Part shown: positions 24,397-34,300 of the stretch, piece after piece | Layout of the letters: each line of letters starts with the position of its first letter | How positions within the stretch are numbered: the stretch's first letter is position 1 | Assembly: GCF_001544795.2 (NCBI RefSeq) | Contig: NZ_FCOI02000030.1 | Coordinates: 1-64,000, forward strand | Reading direction: 5' to 3' | Length of the DNA: 64,000 bases | From: Caballeronia temeraria | GTDB taxonomy: Bacteria > Pseudomonadota > Gammaproteobacteria > Burkholderiales > Burkholderiaceae | The notes under the pieces: generated by a model | Database searches by the model: none | What the model was told of the DNA's origin: nothing | The model's input: only the letters and a program-made list of their open reading frames with translations | Position numbers and translations under genes: made by a program

Positions 24397-25911
24397 GTGT
24401 CAGCGACGCTGCGTTTTGACAATATCGGCAAGGTGTTTCCAGGCGTGCGCGCGCTCGACGGCGTGTCGTTCGACGTCAACGCCGGCGAAGTTCACGGCCT
24501 GATGGGCGAGAACGGCGCGGGTAAATCGACCTTGCTCAAGATTCTCGGCGGCGAGTATCAGCCCGATTCGGGGCGCGTGCTCATCGACGGAAACGAAGTG
24601 CATTTCGCGAGCGCGGCCGCTTCGATCGGCGCGGGCATCGCGGTGATTCATCAGGAATTGCAGTACGTGCCGGATCTGACGGTGTCCGAGAATCTGCTGC
24701 TCGGCGCGCTGCCGAACCGGCTCGGCTGGGTCGACAAGCGCGCGGCCAAGGCGCACGTGCGCGAGCGGCTCGCGGCGATGGGCGTCGATCTCGATCCGAA
24801 TGCGAAGCTGCGCAAGCTCTCGATCGCGCAGCGGCAGATGGTCGAAATCTGCAAGGCGCTGCTGCGCAACGCGCGCGTGATCGCGCTGGACGAGCCGACT
24901 TCATCGCTTTCACATCGCGAGACGGAAGTGCTCTTCAAGCTCGTGCGCGATCTGAAGGCGGACAAGCGCGCGCTGATCTACATCTCGCATCGCATGGACG
25001 AGATTTACGAGTTGTGCGACGCATGCACGATTTTCCGCGACGGCCGCAAGATCGCGTCGCATCTGTCGCTCGCGGACGTGCCGCGCGAGACGCTCGTGCA
25101 GGAAATGGTCGGCCGCGAGATCAGCGACATCTACAACTATCGCGCGCGCCCGTTGGGCGACGTGCGTTTCTCCGTGAAGAACGTGCAGGGCGACGCCTTG
25201 AGCGCGCCCGTGAGCTTCGAGGTGAAGCGCGGCGAGATCGTCGGATTCTTCGGGCTCGTCGGCGCGGGACGCAGCGAGCTGATGCATCTCGTCTACGGCG
25301 CGGACAAGAAGAAGGACGGCGCGTTGTGGCTCGACGGCAAGGAGATCAAGGTCCGCAGCACCGGTGAAGCGATTCGCCACGGCATCGTGCTGTGTCCGGA
25401 GGACCGCAAGGAAGAGGGCATCGTCGCGATGGCGACCGTCGCCGAGAACATCAACATCTCGTGCCGGCGTCACTATTTGCGCGGCGGGCTGTTTCTGGAT
25501 CGCAAGAAGGAGGCGCAGACGGCCGAGCGCTTCATCCAGTTGCTGAAGATCAAGACGCCGAGCCGCAAGCAGCGCATCCGTTTTCTGTCGGGCGGCAATC
25601 AGCAGAAGGCGATTCTGTCGCGCTGGCTCGCGGAGCCGGATCTGAAGGTCGTGATCCTGGATGAACCGACGCGCGGCATCGACGTCGGCGCGAAGCACGA
25701 GATCTATAACGTGATTTATCAGCTTGCCGAGCGCGGCTGCGCGATCGTGATGATTTCGTCGGAGTTGCCGGAAGTGCTGGGCGTGTCCGACCGGATCGTC
25801 GTGATGCGGCAGGGGCGCATTGCGGGCGAACTGGCGCGTGAGAAGGCGAGCGAACAATCGGTGTTGAGCCTTGCGCTGCCGCAGGCGGAAACCGTCGCGC
25901 AGGCGGCATAG
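24397..25911 (+). CDS. araG: Sugar ABC transporter ATP-binding protein (AraG-like)
   Basis: 504 residues made of two fused ATPase domains, as in AraG/MglA/RbsA. Domain 1 has Walker A GENGAGKST near 44 and Walker B ALDEPTSSLS. Domain 2 has a degenerate Walker A region (GLVGAGRSE), the signature LSGGNQQKA and Walker B VILDEPTRGIDVG. It powers sugar uptake with AraF and AraH at the inner membrane. The start is GTG 24397 after AGGAGGCGAT; an out-of-frame ATG lies two bases earlier. 18 bp before araH. Confidence 0.93.
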   Translation: MSATLRFDNIGKVFPGVRALDGVSFDVNAGEVHGLMGENGAGKSTLLKILGGEYQPDSGRVLIDGNEVHFASAAASIGAGIAVIHQELQYVPDLTVSENLLLGALPNRLGWVDKRAAKAHVRERLAAMGVDLDPNAKLRKLSIAQRQMVEICKALLRNARVIALDEPTSSLSHRETEVLFKLVRDLKADKRALIYISHRMDEIYELCDACTIFRDGRKIASHLSLADVPRETLVQEMVGREISDIYNYRARPLGDVRFSVKNVQGDALSAPVSFEVKRGEIVGFFGLVGAGRSELMHLVYGADKKKDGALWLDGKEIKVRSTGEAIRHGIVLCPEDRKEEGIVAMATVAENINISCRRHYLRGGLFLDRKKEAQTAERFIQLLKIKTPSRKQRIRFLSGGNQQKAILSRWLAEPDLKVVILDEPTRGIDVGAKHEIYNVIYQLAERGCAIVMISSELPEVLGVSDRIVVMRQGRIAGELAREKASEQSVLSLALPQAETVAQAA

Positions 25912-25929
25912 AGACAAGAGGAGCGAATC

Positions 25930-26946
25930 ATGGAAGCAAGAGAAAACATCGTGGGGCAGGCGACGGAAACCGTCGCGAACGCGCTGATCCCGCAAAAGAA
26001 CGACAAGCAGAAGTGGTGGCAGCAGATCACGGAGTACAGCCTGATCGTGATTTTCATCGTTATGTTCCTGACGATGTCGCTGACCGTCGATCACTTCTTT
26101 TCGATCGAGAACATGCTCGGTCTCGCGCTGTCGATCTCGCAGATCGGCATGGTCGCGTGCACGATGATGTTCTGCCTCGCGTCGCGTGACTTCGACTTGT
26201 CGGTCGGTTCGACGATCGCGTTCGCCGGCGTTTTATGCGCGATGGTTCTTAATGCAACGGACAACACGGCCATCGCGATCGTCGCGGCTGTGGCTGCGGG
26301 GGCGGTGATCGGATTCGTGAACGGCGCGGTGATCGCCTATCTGCGCATCAATGCGCTGATCACGACGCTGGCGACGATGGAGATCGTGCGCGGGCTCGGG
26401 TTCATCGTGTCGCATGGGCAGGCGGTGGGCGTGTCGTCGGATACGTTTATTGCGCTCGGCAGTCTGTCGATGGTCGGGATTTCCCTGCCGATCTGGGTGA
26501 CGCTTGCGTGTTTCATCGTGTTTGGCGTATTGCTCAATCAGACGGTGTATGGACGTAATACATTGGCGATCGGCGGAAATCCCGAGGCTTCGCGGCTCGC
26601 GGGTATTAATGTCGAGCGCACGCGTGTGTGGATCTTTTTGATTCAGGGTGCGGTTACCGCGCTGGCAGGCGTCATTCTGGCTTCGCGGATTACGTCGGGG
26701 CAGCCGAATGCGGCTCAGGGCTTCGAGTTGAACGTGATTTCTGCGTGTGTGCTGGGCGGCGTGTCGTTGCTCGGCGGGCGCGCGACGATTTCCGGCGTCG
26801 TGATCGGGGTGCTGATCATGGGCACCGTCGAGAACGTCATGAATCTTTTGAATATCGATGCGTTTTATCAGTACCTCGTGAGAGGGGCGATTTTGCTTGC
26901 TGCTGTTTTGCTCGATCAGTTGAAGAATCGTGGGGCGCGGGATTGA
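25930..26946 (+). CDS. araH: Sugar ABC transporter permease (AraH-like)
   Basis: 338-residue inner-membrane permease with about eight to ten hydrophobic segments (for example YSLIVIFIVMFLTMSLTV and ACTMMFCLASRDFDLSVGS). The family motif with the EAA-like loop appears as NTLAIGGNPEASRLAGI. It completes the AraFGH-type importer. ATG 25930 follows AGAGGAGCGAATC. Its stop is 14 bp from the start of repeat copy B; no separate terminator is seen, so the repeat may act as the 3' end of the transcript. Confidence 0.92.
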   Translation: MEARENIVGQATETVANALIPQKNDKQKWWQQITEYSLIVIFIVMFLTMSLTVDHFFSIENMLGLALSISQIGMVACTMMFCLASRDFDLSVGSTIAFAGVLCAMVLNATDNTAIAIVAAVAAGAVIGFVNGAVIAYLRINALITTLATMEIVRGLGFIVSHGQAVGVSSDTFIALGSLSMVGISLPIWVTLACFIVFGVLLNQTVYGRNTLAIGGNPEASRLAGINVERTRVWIFLIQGAVTALAGVILASRITSGQPNAAQGFELNVISACVLGGVSLLGGRATISGVVIGVLIMGTVENVMNLLNIDAFYQYLVRGAILLAAVLLDQLKNRGARD

Positions 26947-26960
26947 TTCGACTTTTCTTT

Positions 26961-27255
26961 TTTCGTGGAATCCTGAGTTCTTTGCGGTCTATTAGCACTG
27001 CCCCTGTGCGGGGCGGCAGTCACTTTCTTTGCTGCTGCAAAGAAAGTAACCAAAGAAAGCAGCTCGATACGCCCGCGGTCACACGCACGTTGGGTAGTGC
27101 TCTCGTCCCAGGCGGCACTCGCCTAAAGAGTGCCCTCAAACACCCCATTGGGCTTGGCTCGTGCACGGTCTGCCACATCGCGCCGCACAACACACTGGTT
27201 CAGCACCAAATAGCTCCAGCCCGCTTCGCGGCCGACCGGTCAATCGGGGACGCAC
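26961..27255 (-). repeat. Dispersed intergenic repeat, copy B (inverted to A)
   Basis: Reverse-complement copy of the element at 1-301, at over 90% identity by eye. It contains the same hairpin core (ACTTTCTTTGC / GCAAAGAAAGT at about 27020-27047) and the same segment reading AGAGTGCCCTCAAACACCCC. It begins 14 bp after the araH stop. It faces copy C across about 130 bp. Confidence 0.85.
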
Positions 27256-27385
27256 GTACCTCTTTGCTAACACTTCCATCTCACTGCGTCTGCCGCAAGT
27301 TGGTTTCCTTAACAGACCCTGCGGCAGCGCGCAGCGCTGTGCCGGAACTCTTTCGTGCTGGTCCAGCGCCTTGAAACGACTGGCT
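27256..27385. other. Spacer between repeat copies B and C
   Basis: About 130 bp with no gene. It contains an inverted pair CTGCCGCA ... TGCGGCAG (about 27290-27337). With the flanking inverted copies B and C it forms the loop of a very long potential hairpin. Confidence 0.5.
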
Positions 27386-27601
27386 TGTCAGACCGTGCGC
27401 GAGCCAAGCCCGGTTAGTCCTTCGAGGGCACTCTTTAGGCGAGGGCCGCCGAGGACGAGAGAACTACTCAAACTACGTGTGACCGCGGGCCTGAAAAGCT
27501 GCTTTCTTTGGTTACTTTCTTTGCAGCAGCAAAGAAAGTGACTGCCGCCCCGCATAGGGGCAGCGCAAATAGACCGACGCGAAATCAGGATTCACGAACG
27601 A
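27386..27601 (+). repeat. Dispersed intergenic repeat, copy C (diverged, truncated)
   Basis: Same orientation as copy A, but shorter at its left end and more diverged (for example GAGGGCACTCTTTAGGCGAGGGCCGCC against GAGTGCCGCC in A). It keeps the hairpin core and the GCCGCCCCGCA...GGGGCAG hairpin. It ends at about GGATTCACGAACG, 19 bp before the SDR start codon. Confidence 0.8.
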
Positions 27602-27619
27602 CGCGAGACAAAAGACACA

Positions 27620-28411
27620 ATGCCAACGACAGAGAAAAAGACCTTAGCAAGATACCCAAGCCTGGAAGGCAAAACCGTCCTGATCACCGGCGGCGCCACC
27701 GGCATCGGCGAAGGCTTCGTCGAACATTTCTTCGACCAGAACGCGAAAGTTGCCTTCTTCGACATCGACACGGATGCCGGTGAAGCCCTCGCCGATCGCC
27801 TCGGCGCTGCGCTGCAGCAAGGCCAGACTCGCCCGATGTTCCTCAACGTCGACCTCACCGACATCGACGCATTGCGAAAAGGCATAGCCGATGTAAGAGC
27901 CGCGTTCGGCCCCATCGGCGTGCTGGTGAACAACGCCGCGAACGACAAACGCCACGCAATCGAAGACGTCACGCCCGAATCCTACGATGCAGGCATCGCC
28001 GTCAACATCCGTCACCAGTTCTTCGCGGCACAGGCCGTCATCGATGACATGAAACGCCTCGGCGGCGGCTCCATCATCAATCTCGGCTCCATCAGCTGGA
28101 TGCTCAAGCAAGGCAACTTTCCCGTCTATACGACGTCGAAATCGGCGGTGCAGGGCATGACGCGCGGCCTCGCGCGCGATCTTGGCAAGTTCGGCATTCG
28201 CGTGAATACGCTCGTGCCCGGCTGGGTCATGACCGAGAAGCAAAAGCGTCTCTGGCTCGACGAGGCCGGCAAGGAAGCCATCAAGCAAGGCCAGTGCATA
28301 GATGGGGAATTGCTCCCCGCGCATCTCGCGCGCGCGGCGCTCTTTCTCGCATCGGATGACAGCAGCATGATCACGGCGCAGGACATGATCGTCGACGGAG
28401 GATGGGCCTGA
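27620..28411 (+). CDS. SDR-family aldose 1-dehydrogenase (likely galactose/arabinose)
   Basis: 263-residue classical SDR: coenzyme loop GGATGIG (24-30), NNAAN at 104-108, catalytic Tyr170/Lys174 (VYTTSK) and the conserved PGWVMTE after strand 6. Asp48/Asp50 (FFDID) suggest NAD preference. The gene is followed directly by a lactonase and a mutarotase, which argues that it oxidises an aldose (galactose, arabinose or xylose) to its lactone. The stop overlaps the lactonase start (TGATG). No strong Shine-Dalgarno sequence or promoter is visible between repeat C and the ATG. Confidence 0.87.
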   Translation: MPTTEKKTLARYPSLEGKTVLITGGATGIGEGFVEHFFDQNAKVAFFDIDTDAGEALADRLGAALQQGQTRPMFLNVDLTDIDALRKGIADVRAAFGPIGVLVNNAANDKRHAIEDVTPESYDAGIAVNIRHQFFAAQAVIDDMKRLGGGSIINLGSISWMLKQGNFPVYTTSKSAVQGMTRGLARDLGKFGIRVNTLVPGWVMTEKQKRLWLDEAGKEAIKQGQCIDGELLPAHLARAALFLASDDSSMITAQDMIVDGGWA

Positions 28412-29289
28412 TGAATCCGATTCGCGCGCAACTCTTGATCGACAGCCAGTGCTCGCTCGGCGAAGGCGCGACGTGGTGCGCCGCGAGCGGCCGCTTCTGG
28501 TGGACCGATATCGAAGGCCAAAAACTGTGGCGCTACGATCCGCGCGACGGCGCAAGCGAATCGTTCGCGATGCCCGAACGGCTCGCCTGCTTTTCGCCAT
28601 GCGCCGACGCGCGTTTTCTGCTGCTCGGTCTCGCGTCGCGGCTCGCGTTCTACGAAATCGCGACGGGCAAGATCGAAACCATCATGGAAGTCGAAGCCGA
28701 TCTGCCGACGCGCCTGAACGACGGCCGCTGCGACCGCGAAGGGCGCTTCGTCTTCGGCACGAAACACGATGTCGACGATGCGCAGCCGATCGGCGCGTTT
28801 TATCGGCTGAACGGCGATCTGTCGCTCGAAAAACTGCCGCTCGGACAGTGCGCGATCTCGAACAGCATCGGCTTTTCGCCGGACGGCGCGACCATGTACT
28901 ACTGCGATTCGCCCACGCGCGAGATCCGCGTGTGCGACTATCCGAGCTTCGACAACGACCGCGTGTTCGTCGAACTGAGCGATGCGAGCGGCGTGCCCGA
29001 CGGCTCGATCGTCGATGCCGATGGCGGACTGTGGAACGCGCAGTGGGGCGGCGCGCGCGTCGTGCGTTACGCGCCCGATGGCCGCGAGACGGCGCGCATC
29101 GACGTGCCGAGCGCGCAGCCGAGTTGCGCCGCGTTCGGCGGCGCCGACTTCGCGACGCTGTATGTGACGAGCGCGCGCATCGGTCTTACCGATGACGCGC
29201 TGCAAAGCGATGCGCACGCAGGCGGCGTGTTCGTCGCGACGCCCGGCGCGCGCGGCGTCGCGGAAGCCGTATTTGCGGGCAAGGCGTAA
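28411..29289 (+). CDS. SMP-30/gluconolactonase-family sugar lactonase
   Basis: 292-residue six-bladed beta-propeller lactonase of the SMP-30/regucalcin group. It would open the aldonolactone made by the preceding dehydrogenase. Early motifs are QCSLGEGATW (metal-binding Glu) and WWTDIEGQKLW; the conserved metal-site segments SNSIGFSPDG and SDASGVPDGS follow. The start is set at 28411 because GGAGGA lies 8 nt upstream and the ATG overlaps the SDR stop; an in-frame ATG at 28402 sits on that Shine-Dalgarno sequence. A strong terminator lies 48 bp after the stop. Confidence 0.9.
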   Translation: MNPIRAQLLIDSQCSLGEGATWCAASGRFWWTDIEGQKLWRYDPRDGASESFAMPERLACFSPCADARFLLLGLASRLAFYEIATGKIETIMEVEADLPTRLNDGRCDREGRFVFGTKHDVDDAQPIGAFYRLNGDLSLEKLPLGQCAISNSIGFSPDGATMYYCDSPTREIRVCDYPSFDNDRVFVELSDASGVPDGSIVDADGGLWNAQWGGARVVRYAPDGRETARIDVPSAQPSCAAFGGADFATLYVTSARIGLTDDALQSDAHAGGVFVATPGARGVAEAVFAGKA

Positions 29290-29336
29290 CGAAAAAGGAG
29301 TGAGGCGGCGCGCAATCGACGCGTCGCCCGACATGC

Positions 29337-29356
29337 CCCGGCGATGCCGGGTTTTT
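29337..29356 (+). terminator. Terminator between lactonase and epimerase genes
   Basis: Stem CCCGGC / GCCGGG (29337-29342 and 29346-29351, loop GAT) followed at once by TTTTT. It splits the lactonase and epimerase genes although both run the same way and belong to one pathway. Confidence 0.8.
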
Positions 29357-29379
29357 CGCCTCTCGATGGAGCACGAGTC

Positions 29380-30483
29380 ATGGCTGTCGCACGCACAGAG
29401 CAAAGACCGAATCCTGCATCGACGTCCAACGCCCAGGCGAACGCCCGCCGTTCGCGGCTGGCCGCCGCCACCGAACCACCGATCCGTCCCGGACCGAGCA
29501 CCGCCGTCGTCGCGATGGGCGGGCAGAACGTCGAAGGCTGCATCACGCTCGCCAATCCGCATTTGAGGCTCGAACTCGCGCCGTCGCTCGGCGGCGGCAT
29601 CACGCGCTTCGACTGGCGGCACGAAGGCACGCTCGTGCCGATCTTCCGGCCGTGCGTCGCGCCGGGTCCGGACACCGATCCGAACCAGCTCGCGTGCTAT
29701 CCGCTCCTGCCGTATTCGAATCGCATCGGCAATGGGCACTTTCAGTTTTCCGGACGTTCCATCGACGTGCCGTGCAATCGCGCGGGCGAGCCGCTGCCGC
29801 TGCATGGCGACGGCTGGCTCGGCGCGTGGGAAGTCGCGGAAGAAGCGTCCACGCGCGTGCGTCTGACGCTCGATCGCAGCGACGGCAAGCCGTATGCCTT
29901 TCGCGCCGCGCAGACTTACGCGCTCGAAGAGGCGACGCTCGTCGTCACGCTCGATGTCGAAAATACCGGCGACGAAGCGCTGCCGTTCGGCCTCGGCCTG
30001 CATCCATTTTTGATGCGCGAGCCGGACACGGAGTTGTCGGCGGCGGCGGGCGGCGTGTGGCTGTGCGGCGACGACTGGCTTCCCGTGCGGCACGTGCCGG
30101 CGCCGCCTGCGTGGCAATTCGGCGTCGCGTATCCGATGCCATCGGAAATGGTCAACAACGCGTTCACCGGATGGAGCGGCCGCACGAGCGTGCTGTGGCC
30201 GAAGCGCCGGCTTTCGCTGACGATCGCCGCCGATACCGACTACTACGTGCTGTACGCGCCGCCTGGCGAGAGCTTTTTCTGCTTCGAGCCGGTCGATCAT
30301 CCGATCAACGCGGTGAATCTGCCCGGCGGCGGCGAAGCGAACGGCATGACCGTGCTCGAACCGGGCGAGCGGCTGTCGCGCGAATTCCGCTTTACGGTCG
30401 AGCGCACCGGCGAGGCGACGCGGCGTGGCCGGCCGCGCACGCGGGCAGGGGCGAAGGCGCGCGCTCGGGACGCGTCGCGTTGA
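29380..30483 (+). CDS. Aldose 1-epimerase (mutarotase)
   Basis: About 367 residues. Interconverts alpha and beta anomers of aldoses such as galactose, feeding the dehydrogenase. The galactose mutarotase fold is recognised from LPYSNRIGNGHFQF, the DGWLGAWEV segment and FGLGLHPFL (conserved His). A conserved Glu lies near the end in FEPVDHPINAVN. The first about 55 residues are Ala/Arg-rich and probably unordered; the start at 29380 has GGAG 8 nt before it. An in-frame ATG at 29344 lies inside the terminator stem and is rejected. Confidence 0.88.
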   Translation: MAVARTEQRPNPASTSNAQANARRSRLAAATEPPIRPGPSTAVVAMGGQNVEGCITLANPHLRLELAPSLGGGITRFDWRHEGTLVPIFRPCVAPGPDTDPNQLACYPLLPYSNRIGNGHFQFSGRSIDVPCNRAGEPLPLHGDGWLGAWEVAEEASTRVRLTLDRSDGKPYAFRAAQTYALEEATLVVTLDVENTGDEALPFGLGLHPFLMREPDTELSAAAGGVWLCGDDWLPVRHVPAPPAWQFGVAYPMPSEMVNNAFTGWSGRTSVLWPKRRLSLTIAADTDYYVLYAPPGESFFCFEPVDHPINAVNLPGGGEANGMTVLEPGERLSREFRFTVERTGEATRRGRPRTRAGAKARARDASR

Positions 30484-30551
30484 TCCGTGCGGGGAAGCGG
30501 CGCCACGCACGTTAAAATGCGTGGCATCGACGTTTCCAAGACTTTCCCGCC

Positions 30552-31364
30552 ATGTCCTTTATCGAATCGCTCAACGCCGCGTGGTCGCGGACTCAATCGC
30601 TTTTGTGCGTCGGCCTCGACCCCGAGCCCGCCAAATTTCCCGGCGAGCTCAAGGGCCGCGCCGATGCGATCTTCGAGTTCTGCAAGACCATCGTCGATGC
30701 GACCGCGCCGTATGCGTCGTCGTTCAAGCCGCAGATCGCGTACTTCGCGGCGCATCGCGCGGAGGATCAGCTCGAAGCGCTGATCGCGCATATCCACGAG
30801 CAACACGCCGGCATTCCGGTGATTCTCGATGCGAAGCGCGGGGATATCGGCAGCACGGCGGAGCAGTACGCGAAGGAAGCGTTCGAGCGCTACAACGCGG
30901 ATGCCGTCACGGTCAATCCGTACATGGGTTTCGATTCGATCGAGCCGTATCTCGCGCATGAAGGCCGCGGCGTGATCGTGCTGTGCCGCACGTCGAACGC
31001 GGGCGGCTCCGATCTGCAATTCCTCACCACCGACGGCAAGCCGCTGTATCAGGTCGTCGCGCAGCTCGCGGCCGGCAAATGGAACGCGAGCGGCCAGCTC
31101 GGATTGGTCGTCGGCGCGACGTTTCCGAAGGAAATCGAAACGGTGCGAGGGATCGTCGGCGATATGCCGCTCTTGATTCCGGGCATCGGCGCGCAGGGCG
31201 GCGATGTCGAAGCGACCGTGCGCGCGGGCCGCACCGCGAACGGCACGGGCATGCTGATCAATTCGTCGCGTGCGATCATCTACGCCGGCAGGGGCGATGA
31301 TTACGCGCAAGCGGCGGCGGAAGCGGCGAAGAAGACGCGCGATACGATCAATCAGTACCGGTAA
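30552..31364 (+). CDS. pyrF: Orotidine 5'-phosphate decarboxylase
   Basis: 270 residues; last step of UMP synthesis. This is the longer type 2 family of OMP decarboxylases: catalytic Asp93, Lys95 and Asp98 in LDAKRGDIGS, then the TVNPYMGFD loop and the phosphate-binding PGIGAQGGD. It begins MSFIESLNAAWSRTQS. A -10-like TTAAAAT lies about 45 bp upstream. The 3' end converges on the SNF2 helicase gene with only 8 bp between stops and no visible terminator. Confidence 0.95.
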   Translation: MSFIESLNAAWSRTQSLLCVGLDPEPAKFPGELKGRADAIFEFCKTIVDATAPYASSFKPQIAYFAAHRAEDQLEALIAHIHEQHAGIPVILDAKRGDIGSTAEQYAKEAFERYNADAVTVNPYMGFDSIEPYLAHEGRGVIVLCRTSNAGGSDLQFLTTDGKPLYQVVAQLAAGKWNASGQLGLVVGATFPKEIETVRGIVGDMPLLIPGIGAQGGDVEATVRAGRTANGTGMLINSSRAIIYAGRGDDYAQAAAEAAKKTRDTINQYR

Positions 31365-31372
31365 CGCTCAGG

Positions 31373-34300
31373 TCAGCCGCCGGGCAGCGGCGCGAACAAC
31401 GCGTCGATGTCCTCGGCGGAAAACTTCTCCACCGCGCGGGAATCTTCCGACAGAATGCCCGCCGCGAGCGCCGCCTTGCGCTCCTGCATCTCCAGAATCC
31501 TTTCTTCGATGCTGCCGGCCGCGACGAGCTTGTACACGAACACAGGCTTGTCCTGCCCGATGCGGTGCGCCCGATCCGTCGCCTGATTCTCGGCCGCCGG
31601 ATTCCACCACGGATCGTAGTGAATGACGGTATCGGCCGCCGTCAGATTCAGTCCGACGCCGCCCGCCTTCAGGCTGATCAGGAAGATCGGCGCCTCGCCC
31701 GCCTGAAAGCGCCGCACCGGCGTCTTGCGGTCGGCGGTCTCGCCCGTCAGCGTGACGTATGCGAGACCGGCTTCGTCGAGCGCGGCGGCGATGATCGCGA
31801 GCATGCCCGTGAACTGCGAGAACACGAGCACGCGCCGTCCTTCCTCGATGAGTTCCGGCAGCATGTCCAGCAACAGCGCGAGCTTCGCCGATCCCGGCGC
31901 TTTCCCCGCGCGCGGCAGCTTGACGAGCGACGGATCGCAGCAGACCTGCCGCAGCTTCAATAGCGCGTCGAGCATCAGGATGTGGCTGCGCGCGAAACCT
32001 TGCTTCGCGATCGCGTCGCGCACCTTCTTCTGCATCGCGGCGCGCACGGTCTCGTAGAGATCGCGCTGCGCGTCTTCGAGCTCGACGCTGCGCACGATCA
32101 TCGTCTTCGGCGGCAATTCGGTCGCGACTTCGTCCTTGCGCCGGCGCAGCATGAACGGGCGAATCCGGCGCGCGAGCAGATCGCGGCGCGTCGTGTCGTT
32201 CTGCTTTTCGATCGGCTTGCGCCAGCGAGCGGTGAAGTCCTTTTGCGAGCCGAGAAAGCCGGGCAACAGGAAATCGAACTGCGACCAGAGTTCGCCCAGA
32301 TGATTCTCGAGCGGCGTGCCGGTGAGACACAGCCGATGCCGCGCCCTCAACGTGCGAATGACGCCCGCCGCCTTGCTCGCCGCGTTCTTCACATATTGCG
32401 CTTCGTCGAGTATCAGCAAGTGAAAGTCGTGCTGCGACAAAGCTTCCTGATCGCGCCAGACGAGCGGATAGGTCGTGATGACGAGATCGTGCTGCGCAAT
32501 CTCCGCGAAGCGTTCGTGGCGCAGCGGGCCGTGCAGATCCAGCACGTTGAGCGCGGGCGCGAAACGTTGCGTTTCCTCGGTCCAGTTGTTGACGAGCGTG
32601 GTCGGCACGACGATCAGCGCCGGCTGCGCGAGCCGGCCCGCTTCCTTCTCGACGAGGATATGCGCGAGCGTCTGAATGGTCTTGCCGAGTCCCATGTCGT
32701 CGGCGAGTACGCCGGCGAGATCGTGTTCGCGCAGGAACTGCATCCATTCGACGCCCTCGCGCTGATAGTCGCGCAAGCGCGCTTGCAGGCCGCGCGGCGC
32801 GTCGATCCTGCGCGGTCCGGCGGCATTGCGCAGCCGTTTCGCGAGTTCGATGACCGACGCATCGCCGTCGAACTGCCAGCGCAGCGTTTCATCGGCTGAG
32901 GCAAGACGGCCGGCTTCGAGTGCAGAGAGCCGCAGCGGCGTGTCGGCGTTCGGGGCGACGCGGTCGAACAGGTCGATCAGCGCGCGCACGAGCGGTTTGA
33001 TCCGCGCGGCGCGCAGCATGAAGCGCCTGCCTTCCTGCGTGCGGAATTCGACGGCATGCGTATCGTCGATGGCATCGAGCGCGCCGTTCAGCCAGCGGCG
33101 ATCGCGGGCGAAAAGTTCGGCGAGCAAGAGTTCGAGCCGCACGCGCTCGCTTTCGACCGTGATGCCCAGTTCGAGATCGAACCAGCCGTTCTCCGACGCG
33201 CGCGCGGTCGCGTCGATCGCCTCGACTTCGACGACGTCGAAACGTGAATTGGGCACGATCTCCACGCGCCAGCCGGCTTCACGCAGCGCCGGCACCTGAT
33301 CGGCGACGAATGCCGACCACGCGTCGCGCGCGGGCATGATGAAGCCGCCCGCGTACGGCGAGTCGTCGCGATCGAGCTGCGCGCCGGAAATCGACTTCAA
33401 TCCGCATTGGGCGAGCCGCGCCGAACACGCGTTTTCCATCTCGCTCCGGCGCGCAATGCGGACGAGTGCGCCGTCCGCGAGCCGCACGAGCACGTCGGGA
33501 CTGTTTGCCGCGATCGGGACGCCGCCGTAATCGAAATCGAGCCGCGCGATGTCGAGCTCCAGCGCGGGCATGCTCAGCTTGCGCGGCGCGTCGAGCGGCA
33601 GCGTGTCGAGCGTGAGCACGGGAACGGGCGCCGCGTCGATCATGCGCATTCCCGAGTCGCCTTCGGCGGGCGGCATCGGCAGTTCGGGTGCGAATTCCGC
33701 GAGCGCCGCGCGGACCGCGTCTGCTTCGTCCAGCGTGAGCACCGGCATCGACAGATAGTCGGCGAGAAGCTCGTCGGGAATCGGCGCGTCGACGACGCCC
33801 GTTTCGTTCGTGACGATGTCGACGTAGAGCGCCGGCTCCGTCGGCAGCACGACGTTGGATTGCGGCTCGGTTTCGAGCGACGCGAAGATCATGTCGTCGC
33901 CATGCGGAATCCATTCGATGTTCCCGCGACGGGCGGCGCCCTCGCGCAGCGGCTCGGCGAGTCGCGCATTGCGGAGGTCCGGCTCGAAGTAGAGGCGGCC
34001 CGTCGCGAGCATCATCTGCCAGACGATCGCGCCTCGCTTGCCGGTCACTGCGCGGCCGTCGCCCGAGAGACCGCGCTCGTTTCTGAGCCCACGAACGATG
34101 GCGTCGTCTTCCCGGGTGACGAATTTCGGCGGATTGTTCCACGCGGCGAAGTTCGGATACCACGTTTCGGTCGCGCGGATGTCGCCGTTGACGCCGAGCC
34201 GCGCCTTCAACATCGTGATGTCGAAAGACAGTGTCTCGCGCACGGACGGCACGAGCACGTAGAGAATCCGGTAGCTTGCGCCCGTCGCGGGCCGGGCCGC

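Noticed and set aside
27161..27783. Small frames reading through the repeat copies
   Set aside because: They follow the repeat, not codon bias of real genes, and the same reading recurs at other copies; the SDR gene starts in another frame at 27620.
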